A DNA stretch of 64,000 nucleotides from Psychrosphaera saromensis. Lineage in GTDB: Bacteria > Pseudomonadota > Gammaproteobacteria > Enterobacterales > Alteromonadaceae. The DNA lies in the NCBI RefSeq assembly GCF_002954545.1, contig NZ_MSCH01000003.1, positions 1,514,824 to 1,578,823 of the forward strand, given 5' to 3'. Made by a program: the position numbers and the translations under genes. Positions 9,660-20,263 of this stretch are shown in pieces; the stretch's first letter is position 1, and each line of letters opens with the position of its first letter. Below the pieces are notes generated by a model, which saw only the letters and a program-made list of their open reading frames with translations, was not told where the DNA came from and did not search any database.

Positions 9660-11054
9660 ATGTCTGACATATTGAACAATAAATTTATTCAAGAATTACA
9701 ACGTAGCAAAGTGGCTATTGTTGGTATTGGCATGTCTGGCATGTCAGTTCTTAGATTTATGTTGGATAAAGGCATAGTACCCAAGGTTTTTGATTCTCGC
9801 TTAGTGCCGCCTATTGCAGAAAAAGATCAACAATTTATTAACCAGGTTGAACGTCAATTTGGCGAATTTAAAGCTGATGAGTTTATCGACTTTGATTACG
9901 TTATTGTCAGTCCAGGTATTAGTTTAAAAGAACCAGCTTTAGCCAATGCACAGCGTTATAACGAAAATGTATTTTGTGATGTTGAGTTATTTGCTCGTAT
10001 TAATACCAAACCTGTTATTGCGGTAACGGGCTCCAATGGTAAATCTACTGTTGTCGCTTGGCTTGAAGACTTTTTAGGTCGCATGGGTAAAAACGCAGTT
10101 GCTTGCGGTAACTTTGGTGTGCCGGTTTTAGATGTGATTGAATATGCTTATAACGGTGAGCCTGTTGATATTTTCATTATGGAATTATCCAGTTTTCAGT
10201 TGGAATCAACCCACAGCTTAATATGTGAAGCGGCAACCGTACTTAACGTTACGCCAGATCATATGGATAGATATGAGTCATTTTCTGAATATGGCCGAGC
10301 CAAACTTCGGATATATAATCACTCAAAATTATGTCTGTATAACAATGATGACTTTGAAACTAAACCATTATTGAATTGTAATAATGTGCATGCATTTGGT
10401 ACAGAAGCTCAGTCTCGTGCAGAAAGTTATTGGTACTTCAATAAAGAAACAGAAGAGATTGTATTAAACAATCAAGTCATTGGTAATTTAGGCCAGTTGT
10501 CATTATCTGGTTCTCATAATGGATTAAATGCAATTGTGGTATTGGCATTAGCTAATGCGTTAGGCGTTGATCCGGTTAAAGAATTTCATAATCTTAGTCA
10601 TTTCACTGGCTTACCACATCGTTGTAAATTCATAGCAGATGCTAATGGCATCTTGTTTGTTGATGACTCTAAAGCCACCAATGTTGCATCGACACAAGCT
10701 GCAATAAATGGCTTAGCAAAACAATCAGAGAAAAATATTGTATTGATAGCCGGAGGTGACGCCAAAGGTGCCGACCTATCTGAGCTAAGAGACGATATTA
10801 ATAAGCATGTTAAAAAAGTCATTGCCTTTGGCAAAGACAAAATCCAATTTACTGAGTTTTTAAAACCTGAACAATTGGTACTCGTAAATTCTATGGCTGA
10901 AGCTGTTGAGCAGTCGATTAAATTAGTGCAGCAAGGTGACATCGTTTTATTATCACCAGCGTGTGCAAGTATTGATATGTATAAAAACTATCAACACCGT
11001 GGTATCGACTTTAAAGAAAATGTATTGGCTGCAATCAGCGGGTTAACTCAATGA
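9660..11054 (+). CDS. murD: UDP-MurNAc-L-Ala:D-Glu ligase MurD
   Basis: MurD adds D-glutamate to UDP-MurNAc-L-alanine. An N-terminal Rossmann-like domain (IVGIGMSGMSVLRF) is followed by the ATP loop TGSNGKST (residues 123-130). The C-terminal domain starts near FVDDSKATNVAST and contains IAGGDAKGADLS. The length of 464 residues compares with 438 in E. coli. AGAGAA precedes the ATG. The stop overlaps the ftsW start by four bases. Confidence 0.97.
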   Translation: MSDILNNKFIQELQRSKVAIVGIGMSGMSVLRFMLDKGIVPKVFDSRLVPPIAEKDQQFINQVERQFGEFKADEFIDFDYVIVSPGISLKEPALANAQRYNENVFCDVELFARINTKPVIAVTGSNGKSTVVAWLEDFLGRMGKNAVACGNFGVPVLDVIEYAYNGEPVDIFIMELSSFQLESTHSLICEAATVLNVTPDHMDRYESFSEYGRAKLRIYNHSKLCLYNNDDFETKPLLNCNNVHAFGTEAQSRAESYWYFNKETEEIVLNNQVIGNLGQLSLSGSHNGLNAIVVLALANALGVDPVKEFHNLSHFTGLPHRCKFIADANGILFVDDSKATNVASTQAAINGLAKQSEKNIVLIAGGDAKGADLSELRDDINKHVKKVIAFGKDKIQFTEFLKPEQLVLVNSMAEAVEQSIKLVQQGDIVLLSPACASIDMYKNYQHRGIDFKENVLAAISGLTQ

Positions 11055-12229
11055 GTAAAATCGGCTTTGGTTTAGTTAGCTTAACTAAACGCAGCAGAAT
11101 AAAAGAACAAGAGCCGGTTTTTTATGACCGAGGTTTGTTGTTTTTAGTATTGGCTTTAATCGCATTTGGTTGGGTTATGGTGACCTCGGCGTCTTTGCCA
11201 GTATCGGAAAAGTTATATAACAATGAGTATTACATCTCTATTAAACATGCCGTGTTTATTATTGTTGCGTTAGTGTCTATGGCAATCGTTTTATTCTTTA
11301 GAATGGAATGGTGGCAGCGGTTTAACATGGAGTTGCTGTTTGTTGCAATTGTGCTTTTGGTGGCGGTACTCATTGTTGGTTCAACGGTAAATGGTAGTCG
11401 TAGATGGTTGCCATTAGGTATATTTAATTTACAAGCGGCGGAAGTGGCTAAGTTGTTTTTCTTTAGCTTTTTGGCTGGGTACTTGGTACGTCAGCATGAA
11501 CAGCTAAGAGAGAATGTAATTGGCTTTGCCAAACCACTCGCTGTGTTTATGATTTTGGCTATCTTGTTATTGATGCAACCAGATTTAGGAACGGTAATTG
11601 TGATGTTTGTTACAACCGTTGCTTTGTTGTTTTTGGCTGGCGCAAAGATTTGGCAGTTTATTGCCTTAATCGCCAGTGGTTTATTGGCAATATCGAGCCT
11701 GATAATTTTAGAACCTTATCGCATGCGACGTGTTGTATCTTTTGTTGATCCTTGGGCTGACCCATTTGGTAGCGGATATCAGTTAACACAATCATTGATG
11801 GCTTATGGCCGTGGTGGTTGGTCTGGCTTAGGACTTGGTAATAGTATTCAAAAATTAGATTATTTACCTGAATCCCATACCGACTTTATTGCCGCTGTTA
11901 TTGCAGAAGAAATTGGCTTTGTAGGCTTATCTATTTTGATATTTGCTCTTGGTTGGTTGGTATATAAGATTTTAAATATTGGGCGATTGGCAATGGAAAA
12001 GTCGCAGCACTACAATGGTTTCTTTGCTTATGCAATTGGTATTTGGATTGCGTTTCAGGCATTTGTAAACATAGGCGCGAGTGCCGGTATGTTGCCAACA
12101 AAGGGCTTAACCTTACCTTTTATTTCATACGGTGGTAGTAGTTTAATCATATTCTCTGTGGCGATAGCCATTGTATTAAGAATTGATTTTGAAAGACGTG
12201 CACTTGAACGGTCGGAAGCAAATGAATAA
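11051..12229 (+). CDS. ftsW: Septal peptidoglycan glycosyltransferase FtsW
   Basis: FtsW is the SEDS-family glycosyltransferase that polymerises lipid II at the septum with FtsI. The 392-residue sequence has about ten hydrophobic segments, the motif MQPDLGTVIVM, and the C-terminal signature LPFISYGGSS. The ESHTDFIAAVIAEE loop is also typical. A short cytoplasmic N-terminus of about 35 residues precedes the first helix. It overlaps murD and murG at its two ends, so the three are probably co-translated. Confidence 0.97.
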   Translation: MSKIGFGLVSLTKRSRIKEQEPVFYDRGLLFLVLALIAFGWVMVTSASLPVSEKLYNNEYYISIKHAVFIIVALVSMAIVLFFRMEWWQRFNMELLFVAIVLLVAVLIVGSTVNGSRRWLPLGIFNLQAAEVAKLFFFSFLAGYLVRQHEQLRENVIGFAKPLAVFMILAILLLMQPDLGTVIVMFVTTVALLFLAGAKIWQFIALIASGLLAISSLIILEPYRMRRVVSFVDPWADPFGSGYQLTQSLMAYGRGGWSGLGLGNSIQKLDYLPESHTDFIAAVIAEEIGFVGLSILIFALGWLVYKILNIGRLAMEKSQHYNGFFAYAIGIWIAFQAFVNIGASAGMLPTKGLTLPFISYGGSSLIIFSVAIAIVLRIDFERRALERSEANE

Positions 12230-13343
12230 TAACAATACATCTAAATCAGCAGTGATCATGGCTGGCGGAACTGGCGGGCATATATTCCCAGGATTAGCGT
12301 TAGCTAAAGCCTTAACCGCCGAAGGTTGGAATGTTGAGTGGATTGGAACGGCAGATAGAATGGAAGCTGATATAGTTCCAAAATATAACGTACCTATTCA
12401 TTATATTGAAGTTAAAGGTGTTCGTGGTAATGGCATTAAGCGTTTAGTTAAAGCGCCATTTATGTTGTTAAAAGCCTTTTTACAGGCAAGAAAAATATTT
12501 AAGCAATTAAAGCCTAACTTAGTGATAGGTTTTGGTGGTTATGCTTCAGGCCCTGGCGGAATTGCCGCATGGTCGTTAGGTTTACCTTTGATAGTGCATG
12601 AGCAAAATGCTGTTGCTGGGATGACGAATCGCTGGTTAGCAAAAATAGCAAAAAAGACACTGTTGGCGTTTCCAAACGCAAAAGCGTCGTTGCATGCAAT
12701 TGACACTGAAGTCGTTGGTAACCCAGTTCGAGCTGATATTGCCGATTTGAACAAAATACCAAAACGTGAATTAACCGCGCAAGATGAAATTAGAATATTA
12801 GTGATAGGGGGAAGCTTAGGGGCGAGACCTTTAAACCAACAATTGCCTGAGGTATTTTATCAACTTCATCAGCAAGGTTTAAACATTAATATTCATCATC
12901 AAGTGGGTAAAGGTAATAAACAAAGTGTGACTGATGAATATGTTAAAGCGAAACAAGCTTCTGCATCAGAGTTGGTTGTCACCATTGACGAATTTATTGA
13001 TGATATGCCATCTGTCTTGTCATGGGCTGATTTGGTAATATGCAGAGCTGGTGCATTAACGGTTTCTGAACTGGCAGCATCTGGCAATCTAGGGGTATTT
13101 ATTCCGTTGCCTTATGCGGTAGATGATCATCAAACTGCCAATGCAAATTGGCTAGTAGCAGCTAATGCTGCGGTATTAATGCCGCAAAACGAAATTAAAC
13201 AAAAGCTTGTGTCTACGTTAACTGAGTTGATTAATGATCCAATTAATATCAACAAAATGCAGAATAACGCCAAACAACAAGCAATATTAACCACAACCGA
13301 CCGTATGGTTGAATTGTGCCAAGAAATGGAATTAAGTCATTGA
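12222..13343 (+). CDS. murG: Lipid II synthase MurG
   Basis: MurG transfers GlcNAc from UDP-GlcNAc to lipid I on the cytoplasmic face of the membrane. The glycine-rich N-terminal loop [16 protein letters not shown] and the second-domain segment [16 protein letters not shown] define the GT28 fold. I chose the ATG at 12222, with GGAAG just upstream and an 8-base overlap with ftsW; an in-frame ATA at 12183 would add 13 non-conserved residues within ftsW. The resulting 373 residues fit the family (355 in E. coli). Confidence 0.95.
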   Translation: MNNNNTSKSAVIMAGGTGGHIFPGLALAKALTAEGWNVEWIGTADRMEADIVPKYNVPIHYIEVKGVRGNGIKRLVKAPFMLLKAFLQARKIFKQLKPNLVIGFGGYASGPGGIAAWSLGLPLIVHEQNAVAGMTNRWLAKIAKKTLLAFPNAKASLHAIDTEVVGNPVRADIADLNKIPKRELTAQDEIRILVIGGSLGARPLNQQLPEVFYQLHQQGLNINIHHQVGKGNKQSVTDEYVKAKQASASELVVTIDEFIDDMPSVLSWADLVICRAGALTVSELAASGNLGVFIPLPYAVDDHQTANANWLVAANAAVLMPQNEIKQKLVSTLTELINDPININKMQNNAKQQAILTTTDRMVELCQEMELSH

Positions 13344-14785
13344 GTATTCAAACTAACTTCGTAAATACAGCGATGCGCAGATTAAACACTATCCACTTTG
13401 TTGGGATTGGTGGCGCGGGTATGGGTGGTATTGCGGAAGTTTTATTAAATGAAGGTTATCAAGTCGCAGGTTCTGATATTAATGAGAACACAGTAACCAA
13501 ACGACTTAGAAAACAAGGTGCCCTAGTGCACATTGGCCATAGTGAAGATAATTTAACTAACGTTAGTGTTGTTGTGGTATCAAGCGCAATTGATGAATCT
13601 AATATTGAAATTCAAACCGCGCGTAAACGCCGTATTCCAATTGTTCGCCGTGCAGAAATGTTGGCTGAGCTAATGCGTTTTCGTTTTGGTATTGCAATTT
13701 CTGGTACTCATGGCAAAACCACTACGACTAGCTTAATTGCTAGCATTTTTGGTGAAGCTAAAAAGGATCCAACTTTCATAATTGGTGGCCTGTTAAATAG
13801 CGCGGGTACAAATGCGCGTTTAGGCAAAAGCCATTATTTAATAGCTGAAGCGGATGAAAGTGACGCGTCGTTTTTACATTTACAACCTATGATCTCGGTT
13901 GTAACAAATATTGAAGCGGATCATATGGAAACATATGGTGGTGACTTCGAAAAAATGAAACAAACATATATCGAATTTTTACATAACCTACCATTTTATG
14001 GCCTTGCTGTTGTGTGCGGCGATGACGCTGTAGTACAAGAAATTTGTACTAACTTAGGCCGTAAAGTTGTGACTTATGGGTTTAATGAAGATAACGATTA
14101 TGTGATCACTGATTTCAAACAAACAGGCACTTCTACGTCATTTGTTGTTACCTCAAATGGTAAAACGTTACCAGTAACGCTTAACTTACCCGGCGTGCAT
14201 AACGCATTAAATGCGACCGCGGCTATTGCCGTTGCCCATGAAGAAGGCATTGATGATAGTTATATTATTACTGCGTTACAAAAATTTGAAGGCATAGGTC
14301 GTCGTTTTCAACAACATGGTGATTTTGAAACAGGTCGTGGTGTTGTTAAGTTAATGGATGATTATGGCCATCACCCAACAGAAGTGGCGGCAACTATTGC
14401 TGCGGTTCGTGCTGCTTGGCCAGAAAGACGAGTTGTCATGTGTTATCAACCACACAGATATAGCCGTACTAATGACTTATACGATGATTTTATCCGAGTA
14501 CTATCTAAAGTTGATTGTTTATTATTGTTAGATGTTTACAGCGCTGGCGAAAAGCCAATTGTAGGTGCTGACAGCCGTAGCTTGGCTCAGTCTATCCGTG
14601 TGCGTAATCATATCGATCCTATTTTTGTCGCAACCCCTGCAGACTTACCACGTGAGTTAGCAAATGTGATCAATGATGGGGATATTATTATTACTCAAGG
14701 TGCGGGTAATATAAATTCTGTATTAAAAACATTAATTGCATGTGAAATGAAAGTTGAAAAATTAGCTGAGGTTACTGAGTTATGA
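13340..14785 (+). CDS. murC: UDP-MurNAc:L-alanine ligase MurC
   Basis: MurC adds L-alanine to UDP-MurNAc, the first step of stem-peptide assembly. The N-terminal domain shows [18 protein letters not shown], the ATP loop is [10 protein letters not shown], and further on come [10 protein letters not shown] and [13 protein letters not shown], all typical. The start is uncertain. I prefer the TTG at 13340, overlapping the murG stop, because MurC proteins usually carry about 20 residues before the MRR(I/V)xxIHFVG segment. GTG 13316 and ATG 13373 are alternatives. The stop overlaps ddlB. Confidence 0.93.
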   Translation: MSIQTNFVNTAMRRLNTIHFVGIGGAGMGGIAEVLLNEGYQVAGSDINENTVTKRLRKQGALVHIGHSEDNLTNVSVVVVSSAIDESNIEIQTARKRRIPIVRRAEMLAELMRFRFGIAISGTHGKTTTTSLIASIFGEAKKDPTFIIGGLLNSAGTNARLGKSHYLIAEADESDASFLHLQPMISVVTNIEADHMETYGGDFEKMKQTYIEFLHNLPFYGLAVVCGDDAVVQEICTNLGRKVVTYGFNEDNDYVITDFKQTGTSTSFVVTSNGKTLPVTLNLPGVHNALNATAAIAVAHEEGIDDSYIITALQKFEGIGRRFQQHGDFETGRGVVKLMDDYGHHPTEVAATIAAVRAAWPERRVVMCYQPHRYSRTNDLYDDFIRVLSKVDCLLLLDVYSAGEKPIVGADSRSLAQSIRVRNHIDPIFVATPADLPRELANVINDGDIIITQGAGNINSVLKTLIACEMKVEKLAEVTEL

Positions 14786-15705
14786 GCTTAGATGTTAATG
14801 CCTTTGGGAAAGTTGCGGTTATGTTTGGCGGTGAGTCGGCAGAACGAACGGTTTCATTAAATTCAGGTGCGGCGGTATTAAATGCATTGGTTGCTCAGGG
14901 CATAGATGCACATAAATTTGATCCCAAAGACAGCCCACTGACTGACTTAACAAAACATAACTTTGATCGTGTGTTTATTGTTTTACACGGTCGTGGTGGC
15001 GAAGATGGTGCTTTGCAGGGCGCATTAAGTTATATGGGACTGCCGTTTACTGGCACTGGCGCTCAAGGTTCCGCTTTTGCTATGGATAAAGTCCGTAGTA
15101 AGTACTTATTTTTAGGCGCTAAATTACCAACGGCGCCATTTTGTGTTGTGAATAAAGGCGAAGATTTTGATTGCCAACAAATATTAAGTCAGTTATCTGG
15201 CAAAGTAATGGTTAAACCGGCCAATGAAGGTTCTAGTATTGGGATGGGGGAAGCGCATTCGGTTGAGCAGTTAGCATCAGCGATTAATAATGCGTTTAAT
15301 TATGACTCTGAAGTATTAGTTGAACAGTGGGTGACGGGACGTGAAGTTACCGTGAGCATCTTAAATGGTGTGGCGTTACCTATTATTGAAATGCGTACAT
15401 CACATGAATTCTATGATTACGACGCTAAGTACATCACAGGCGACACTGAATACTTATGTCCTGCGCCATTAGGGGCTGAGTTGACTAAAGAAGTTCAGGA
15501 TGTCGCAGTAAAGGTATTTAACATCGTAGGAGGTTCTGGTTGGGGACGTGTGGACTTCATTATTGATGAAAATAATAAGTTGAATGTATTAGAAGTTAAC
15601 ACTGTACCGGGTATGACGGAAACATCGTTAGTACCAAAAGCGGCCGCTGCTAATAACATCGACTTTTCGAGTTTAGTGATAGATATTTTAAAGGGCACTC
15701 TTTAA
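14782..15705 (+). CDS. ddlB: D-alanine-D-alanine ligase DdlB
   Basis: Ddl joins two D-alanines with ATP to provide the substrate of MurF. The ATP-grasp architecture is clear: [14 protein letters not shown] at the N-terminus, [26 protein letters not shown] in the nucleotide-binding domain, and the metal-binding end [17 protein letters not shown]. The 307-residue length matches DdlB. It sits between murC and ftsQ as in most gammaproteobacteria, with a four-base overlap upstream and one base downstream. Confidence 0.97.
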   Translation: MSLDVNAFGKVAVMFGGESAERTVSLNSGAAVLNALVAQGIDAHKFDPKDSPLTDLTKHNFDRVFIVLHGRGGEDGALQGALSYMGLPFTGTGAQGSAFAMDKVRSKYLFLGAKLPTAPFCVVNKGEDFDCQQILSQLSGKVMVKPANEGSSIGMGEAHSVEQLASAINNAFNYDSEVLVEQWVTGREVTVSILNGVALPIIEMRTSHEFYDYDAKYITGDTEYLCPAPLGAELTKEVQDVAVKVFNIVGGSGWGRVDFIIDENNKLNVLEVNTVPGMTETSLVPKAAAANNIDFSSLVIDILKGTL

Positions 15706-16430
15706 TGACAGAGAAACCAATGAAGAAATTGAAAAGTTCTAGCTTTTTAGGCGGAATTGTTTTCTTTTTTTTGGTTATCTTCTTGATTATATGGGGGTAT
15801 AATACCCTGCTAAGTTGGGCTCAGAGCAAAAATGATTCACCAATTAATGCCGTGGTTGTTCATGGTGAATTTCGTTATTTAAAACGTGAAGAATTAGAAC
15901 AAAAAATTGTACAAAAGTTAGACGGCAGTTTCTTTTCGTTAGATGTTGTTCGCTTACAGAATAAAATAGAAGAAAACCCTTGGGTTTACAGTGCTTCTAT
16001 CCGTAAAGAGTGGCCTAGAAAGCTGCATATTTATGTTGTAGAGCAAGACGCTTTTGCTATTTGGAATAATGATTTACTTTTAAACAAATTTGGTGACGTG
16101 TTTTACGCTAATGATGTTAAAGTAGACGATACTCTAGCTCGTCTTTACGGGCCAGAGGGAAACGAAAAAGATGTATTAAAAGGTTATGTAGATATGGAAT
16201 ATCTATTGAAGCTACATAACTTTAAAATTAGCGAGTTAGTTTTATCAGAAAGATATGCTTGGCAGGTGTGGCTAAAGTCAGGCATTCATTTGAATTTAGG
16301 TCGTTCTGATAAAATGTCCAGGGTACAAAGATTTTTAGATTTACAACCTTTGCTGGTTGAATACGGAAACAAAAAGATAGCGCGTGTAGATTTACGCTAT
16401 GACATAGGTTTAGCGGTGTCATGGCAATAA
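15705..16430 (+). CDS. ftsQ: Cell division protein FtsQ
   Basis: FtsQ is a bitopic divisome scaffold that binds FtsB and FtsL. The 241-residue protein has a cytoplasmic tail, one hydrophobic segment at about residues 16-34, a POTRA domain beginning near INAVVVHGEFRYL, and a beta domain with GDVFYANDVKVDDTLARLYGPEG. Sequence conservation in this family is low, but size, topology and place between ddlB and ftsA fix the identity. It starts one base inside the ddlB stop. Confidence 0.95.
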   Translation: MTEKPMKKLKSSSFLGGIVFFFLVIFLIIWGYNTLLSWAQSKNDSPINAVVVHGEFRYLKREELEQKIVQKLDGSFFSLDVVRLQNKIEENPWVYSASIRKEWPRKLHIYVVEQDAFAIWNNDLLLNKFGDVFYANDVKVDDTLARLYGPEGNEKDVLKGYVDMEYLLKLHNFKISELVLSERYAWQVWLKSGIHLNLGRSDKMSRVQRFLDLQPLLVEYGNKKIARVDLRYDIGLAVSWQ

Positions 16431-16470
16431 ATATTATTATTACAACAAATAAGTGCGATAAGCGAAAAGT

Positions 16471-17700
16471 ATGAACTCAAGTGCAAAGGCCAACGACCGA
16501 AATTTAATAGTCGGTTTAGATGTAGGTACTTCAAAAGTAGTTGCTGTAGTTGGTGAAATTACCCCAGATCAACAAATAAGTATTGTTGGTGTTGGACATC
16601 ATGCTAGTCATGGTATGGATAAAGGCGGAGTGAATGACTTAAATTTAGTTATTGGCTCGGTACAGAGAGCGATTAATGAAGCTGAGTTAATGGCTGATTG
16701 TCGTATCTCGTCTGTTTATTTAGCAATAAGTGGAAAACACATCTCTTGTCAGAATGAGAGTGGCATGGTGCCAATTAATGATTCTGAAGTAACCGCTGAC
16801 GATGTTGAAAACGTCATCCATGCTGCAAAAGCGGTTCCTATGGCAGCTGAAAGAAAAATGTTACATGTTTTACCACAAGAGTTTTCAGTGGATATGCAAG
16901 AAGGAATTAAAAGTCCGGTTGGTATGTCTGGTGTTAGAATGGAAGCCAAAGTACATATAGTGACTTGTGCTAATGACATGGCGAAGAACATAGTAAAATG
17001 TGTTGAACGTTGTGAACTAAAAGAAGATCAGTTGATTTTTAGTGCTTTAGCCTCAAGTTATTCTGTTCTAACAGATGATGAAAGAGAATTAGGTGTTTGT
17101 GTTGTTGATATGGGCGGTGGAACATTAGACATCGCTATTTATGTTAACGGTGCAATTAGACATTCTGCTGTATTACCTATAGCAGGTAACCAAGTTACAA
17201 ACGATATAGCTAAGATATTTCGCACGCCAATTAGTCATGCGGAAGATATCAAAGTTAAATACGGTGCGGCGTATCGTAACTTGGCAAGTGCAGAAGAAAG
17301 TATAGAAGTACCTAGTGTTGGCGGTCGACCTTCAAGAACTATGTCCAGGCATATGTTGGCAGAAGTGATTGAACCTAGATATCAGGAAATATTTGAATTG
17401 ATTTTAGATGAAATTCGAAAATCAGGCCTTGGCGATCAAATTGCGGCAGGCATAGTTCTAACTGGTGGTACGTCAAAAATGACGGGCGCTGTTGAATATG
17501 CTGAGCAAATCTTCCAAATGCCAGTTCGAATTGGTACGCCCGTTGGTGTTAAAGGGCTAACAGAATATGTGCAGGACCCTAGTTATGCTACCGCTGTTGG
17601 TTTGTTGTTATATGGAATGGAAAAGCAACAATCTAACGATGAAGAAAAAGAACAAAGCTGGTGGCACAGAATAGCAAGCTGGTTCAAAGGCGAATTTTAA
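16471..17700 (+). CDS. ftsA: Cell division protein FtsA
   Basis: FtsA is the actin-like protein that tethers FtsZ to the membrane. ATP-site motifs are present: [16 protein letters not shown] (phosphate 1), [14 protein letters not shown] (phosphate 2) and [11 protein letters not shown] (adenosine). The SHS2 subdomain lies between the first two. The C-terminal end [14 protein letters not shown] is the expected amphipathic membrane-targeting helix. The 409-residue length is near the 420 of E. coli. A 40-bp gap separates it from ftsQ, and it is followed by ftsZ within 30 bp. Confidence 0.98.
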   Translation: MNSSAKANDRNLIVGLDVGTSKVVAVVGEITPDQQISIVGVGHHASHGMDKGGVNDLNLVIGSVQRAINEAELMADCRISSVYLAISGKHISCQNESGMVPINDSEVTADDVENVIHAAKAVPMAAERKMLHVLPQEFSVDMQEGIKSPVGMSGVRMEAKVHIVTCANDMAKNIVKCVERCELKEDQLIFSALASSYSVLTDDERELGVCVVDMGGGTLDIAIYVNGAIRHSAVLPIAGNQVTNDIAKIFRTPISHAEDIKVKYGAAYRNLASAEESIEVPSVGGRPSRTMSRHMLAEVIEPRYQEIFELILDEIRKSGLGDQIAAGIVLTGGTSKMTGAVEYAEQIFQMPVRIGTPVGVKGLTEYVQDPSYATAVGLLLYGMEKQQSNDEEKEQSWWHRIASWFKGEF

Positions 17701-17726
17701 AGAATTTTAGACGGAGAGATATGACG

Positions 17727-18899
17727 ATGTTTGAGTTAATGGATAATCATAACGAAGAAGCTGTCATTAAAGTATTTGGTGTAGGTGGCGGCGGCGGTAA
17801 CGCAGTTGATCACATGGTTAAAGAATCTATCGAAGGGGTAGATTTTATTGCTGCAAATACAGATGCACAAGCATTACGCAATTCAGGTGCTGGCACGACA
17901 TTGCAGTTAGGCAAAGAAGTAACTAAAGGTTTAGGCGCTGGCGCAAATCCTGATGTTGGACGTCAATCAGCGTTGGAAGATAGAGCTAATATAGCTGCTT
18001 CTATGGAAGGTGCTGATATGGTGTTTATAGCAGCTGGAATGGGCGGTGGAACTGGAACTGGTGCGGCTCCTGTTGTTGCTGAAATTGCCAAAGAATTAGG
18101 CATATTAACAGTTGCAGTTGTTACTAAGCCTTTTGCTTTTGAAGGCAAGAAACGTTTAAGTTATGCAGACCAAGGAATTGAAGAATTATCACGTAGTGTT
18201 GACTCTTTGATCACAATTCCAAATGACAAATTATTAAAAGTATTAGGGCCAAAAACGAGCTTGCTAGACGCATTTAAAGAAGCAAATAACGTGCTTCTTG
18301 GTGCCGTTCAAGGTATTGCTGAGTTAATCACTCGCCCTGGTCTAATTAATGTCGATTTCGCGGACGTAAGAACGGTTATGTCGGAAATGGGTACAGCTAT
18401 GATGGGAACAGGTTCTTCATCTGGTCCAGACCGAGCGCAAGAAGCGGCTGAAGCTGCAATCTCTTCTCCATTGTTAGAAGATATTGATTTAGCAGGTGCT
18501 AAAGGTATTTTGGTTAACATCACTGCTGGTTTAGATATTAGTATTGAAGAGTTTGAAACTGTTGGTAATACGGTTAAAGCATTTGCATCAGAAAACGCAA
18601 CGGTTGTTGTTGGTGCTGTAATCGATATGGATATGCAAGATGAGCTAAGAGTAACGGTTGTTGCAACTGGTATTGGCGCTGATAAGCGTGCTGATATCTC
18701 TTTAGTTCCGGCAACGCCTATGGCAGCAACTGGTACATCGGGCATGTCTAGTATGACTGGAACATCAGGTATGTCAGCTCAAGCAAATCCAGTAGCTCAG
18801 CCTATGCAAGAGCAACAACCTCTAATTGAACCAGAAGAGAAAAAAGAAGAAGAAAATTACTTTGATATCCCAGCTTTTTTACGTAAACAAGCTGACTAA
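17727..18899 (+). CDS. ftsZ: Cell division GTPase FtsZ
   Basis: FtsZ is the tubulin-like GTPase of the Z ring. The nucleotide loop [14 protein letters not shown], the tubulin signature [12 protein letters not shown] and the synergy-loop region [11 protein letters not shown] are all present. A Met/Thr/Ser- and Gln/Glu-rich linker leads to the C-terminal peptide [11 protein letters not shown], which binds FtsA and ZipA. I chose the ATG at 17727 (MFELMD..., as in E. coli MFEPME), which gives GGAG a 10-nt spacing. The ATG at 17721 is a possible start, and a longer frame reaching into ftsA is not credible. Confidence 0.97.
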   Translation: MFELMDNHNEEAVIKVFGVGGGGGNAVDHMVKESIEGVDFIAANTDAQALRNSGAGTTLQLGKEVTKGLGAGANPDVGRQSALEDRANIAASMEGADMVFIAAGMGGGTGTGAAPVVAEIAKELGILTVAVVTKPFAFEGKKRLSYADQGIEELSRSVDSLITIPNDKLLKVLGPKTSLLDAFKEANNVLLGAVQGIAELITRPGLINVDFADVRTVMSEMGTAMMGTGSSSGPDRAQEAAEAAISSPLLEDIDLAGAKGILVNITAGLDISIEEFETVGNTVKAFASENATVVVGAVIDMDMQDELRVTVVATGIGADKRADISLVPATPMAATGTSGMSSMTGTSGMSAQANPVAQPMQEQQPLIEPEEKKEEENYFDIPAFLRKQAD

Positions 18900-18910
18900 A
18901 TGTTGAACTA

Positions 18911-18943
18911 TTGCGGATTTTACAAATTACCTGTATAATCCGC
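18911..18943 (+). promoter_or_regulatory. Putative lpxC promoter with overlapping inverted repeat
   Basis: TTGCGG (18911-18916) and a perfect TATAAT (18934-18939) are separated by 17 bp, giving a good sigma-70 promoter about 50 bp before lpxC. Inverted 7-bp arms GCGGATT (18913-18919) and AATCCGC (18937-18943) overlie it. The repeat, followed by a run of T at about 18950, could alternatively help to end the ftsZ transcript. Confidence 0.6.
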
Positions 18944-18991
18944 CGACATTTTTTAATATACAGTTTAGATAGTGAGAATAAGGTTAATTAA

Positions 18992-19903
18992 ATGATTAAG
19001 CAACGTACTATCAAATCTTCAGTTACTACAACTGGAATTGGTTTGCACAAAGGTGAGAAGGTTACTTTAACCTTACGTCCTGCTGCGGATAATACAGGCA
19101 TTGTATTTATGCGTACGGATTTATCTCCTGTGGCAGAATTTATAGCATCTCCAGAATTAGTTGGCGATACTCAAATGTGCACGTGTTTAATTAATGATCA
19201 AAACCAACGCTTATCTACTACTGAACATTTAATGGCTGCAATTGCGAGCCTATCAATTGATAACTTAATTGTTGAAGTTGATTCTTCTGAAATTCCAATT
19301 ATGGATGGTAGTTCACTGCCGTTTATCTTCTTATTACAAGAAGCAGAAGTTGTAGAGCAAACTGCATTGCGCCGTTATATTAAAATAACTAAACCTGTAC
19401 GTGTTGAAATTGGTGATAAATGGGCAGAGTTAAGACCATACAATGGTTTTAAAATTGACTTTAAAATTGAATTTGATCACCCAATCATTTCAAAATCAGC
19501 ACAACGTATTAGTGTAGATATTACAGCCGAGTCATTTCTTAAAGAAATTAGCCGTGCAAGAACCTTTGGTTTTATGCGTGACATCGAATATTTAAGAAAT
19601 AACAATTTAGCGTTAGGTGGCAACATGGATAACGCAATTGTTTTGGATGAATACCGAGTGTTAAATCCAGACGGTTTACGTTATGAAGATGAATTTGTTA
19701 AACACAAAATTCTTGATGCAGTTGGTGACTTGTATATGGCTGGTAAGCCTTTGCTTGCTGAATTTGTTGCATTTAAATCAGGCCACGACTTAAACAATAA
19801 AGTTTTAGTGGAATTGATGAACAACAAAGATTGTTGGGAATATGTGACGTTTGAAAACGAAACACCTGAATTGGTGATCGACAGCTTACCTCAATTAGCA
19901 TAA
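18992..19903 (+). CDS. lpxC: UDP-3-O-acyl-N-acetylglucosamine deacetylase LpxC
   Basis: LpxC catalyses the committed deacetylation step of lipid A synthesis in the cytoplasm and is a zinc enzyme. The zinc-site segments [10 protein letters not shown] and [16 protein letters not shown] are intact, as is the opening [24 protein letters not shown]. The 303-residue length is standard (305 in E. coli). It lies at its usual place after ftsZ, behind its own promoter, and ends in a strong terminator. No secM-secA follows within the window. Confidence 0.98.
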   Translation: MIKQRTIKSSVTTTGIGLHKGEKVTLTLRPAADNTGIVFMRTDLSPVAEFIASPELVGDTQMCTCLINDQNQRLSTTEHLMAAIASLSIDNLIVEVDSSEIPIMDGSSLPFIFLLQEAEVVEQTALRRYIKITKPVRVEIGDKWAELRPYNGFKIDFKIEFDHPIISKSAQRISVDITAESFLKEISRARTFGFMRDIEYLRNNNLALGGNMDNAIVLDEYRVLNPDGLRYEDEFVKHKILDAVGDLYMAGKPLLAEFVAFKSGHDLNNKVLVELMNNKDCWEYVTFENETPELVIDSLPQLA

Positions 19904-19917
19904 AACAATATTTCTTG

Positions 19918-19943
19918 AAAAAAGCGCTTACGGCGCTTTTTTT
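19918..19943 (+). terminator. Terminator after lpxC
   Basis: Arms AAAGCGC and GCGCTTT, extended by A:T pairs, enclose the loop TTACG and are followed by seven T. It closes the cell-division and lipid A block. Confidence 0.9.
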
Positions 19944-20263
19944 GTGCCTGTTACTTTATTACCAATTACTTAACCGTATTTTTTTTCAGCGCTTTCCTCA
20001 GAGATTCCCTTTATCTTTATGTAAACACAACGATGCACACGAAGGTTTATTGTAAACATAAGTTGCCTATAAAAACCGTTAAACATTAACTCCAGTAATT
20101 AACTGATATTTGGGCTATTTGCTATATTGCAGCCATATCAATAGAAGTTGTTTTGAGGTTTTTGCTATTCATTGCTTAAGCGTTAAACAAATATAATAAC
20201 AATAACTATGAAAAATAATCATAGATATAACTTAAGACTTAACAGTTTAATGGGGAAGGTAAC
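19944..20263. promoter_or_regulatory. Upstream region of the tyrosine-degradation operon
   Basis: There is no gene in this 320-bp stretch. The octamer TGTAAACA occurs twice in direct orientation at 20020-20027 and 20051-20058, exactly 31 bp or about three helical turns apart. The second copy is part of GTTTA-TTG-TAAAC. These could be operator half-sites of the regulator of tyrosine catabolism, but I cannot name the protein. No convincing -35/-10 pair was found. Confidence 0.4.

Noticed and set aside
12183-12221. Upstream start of MurG
   Set aside because: The codon is ATA and the added 13 residues lie in ftsW; the ATG at 12222 has a good ribosome binding site.
17661-17726. Extended start of FtsZ inside ftsA
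   Set aside because: The added residues are Arg/Lys-rich and unlike any FtsZ; a proper ribosome binding site precedes the ATGs at 17721 and 17727.
18308-18745. 145-codon open frame opposite ftsZ
   Set aside because: It mirrors the Gly/Ala-rich coding bias of ftsZ; the product is low-complexity Ala/Ser/Pro/Ile sequence without motifs.
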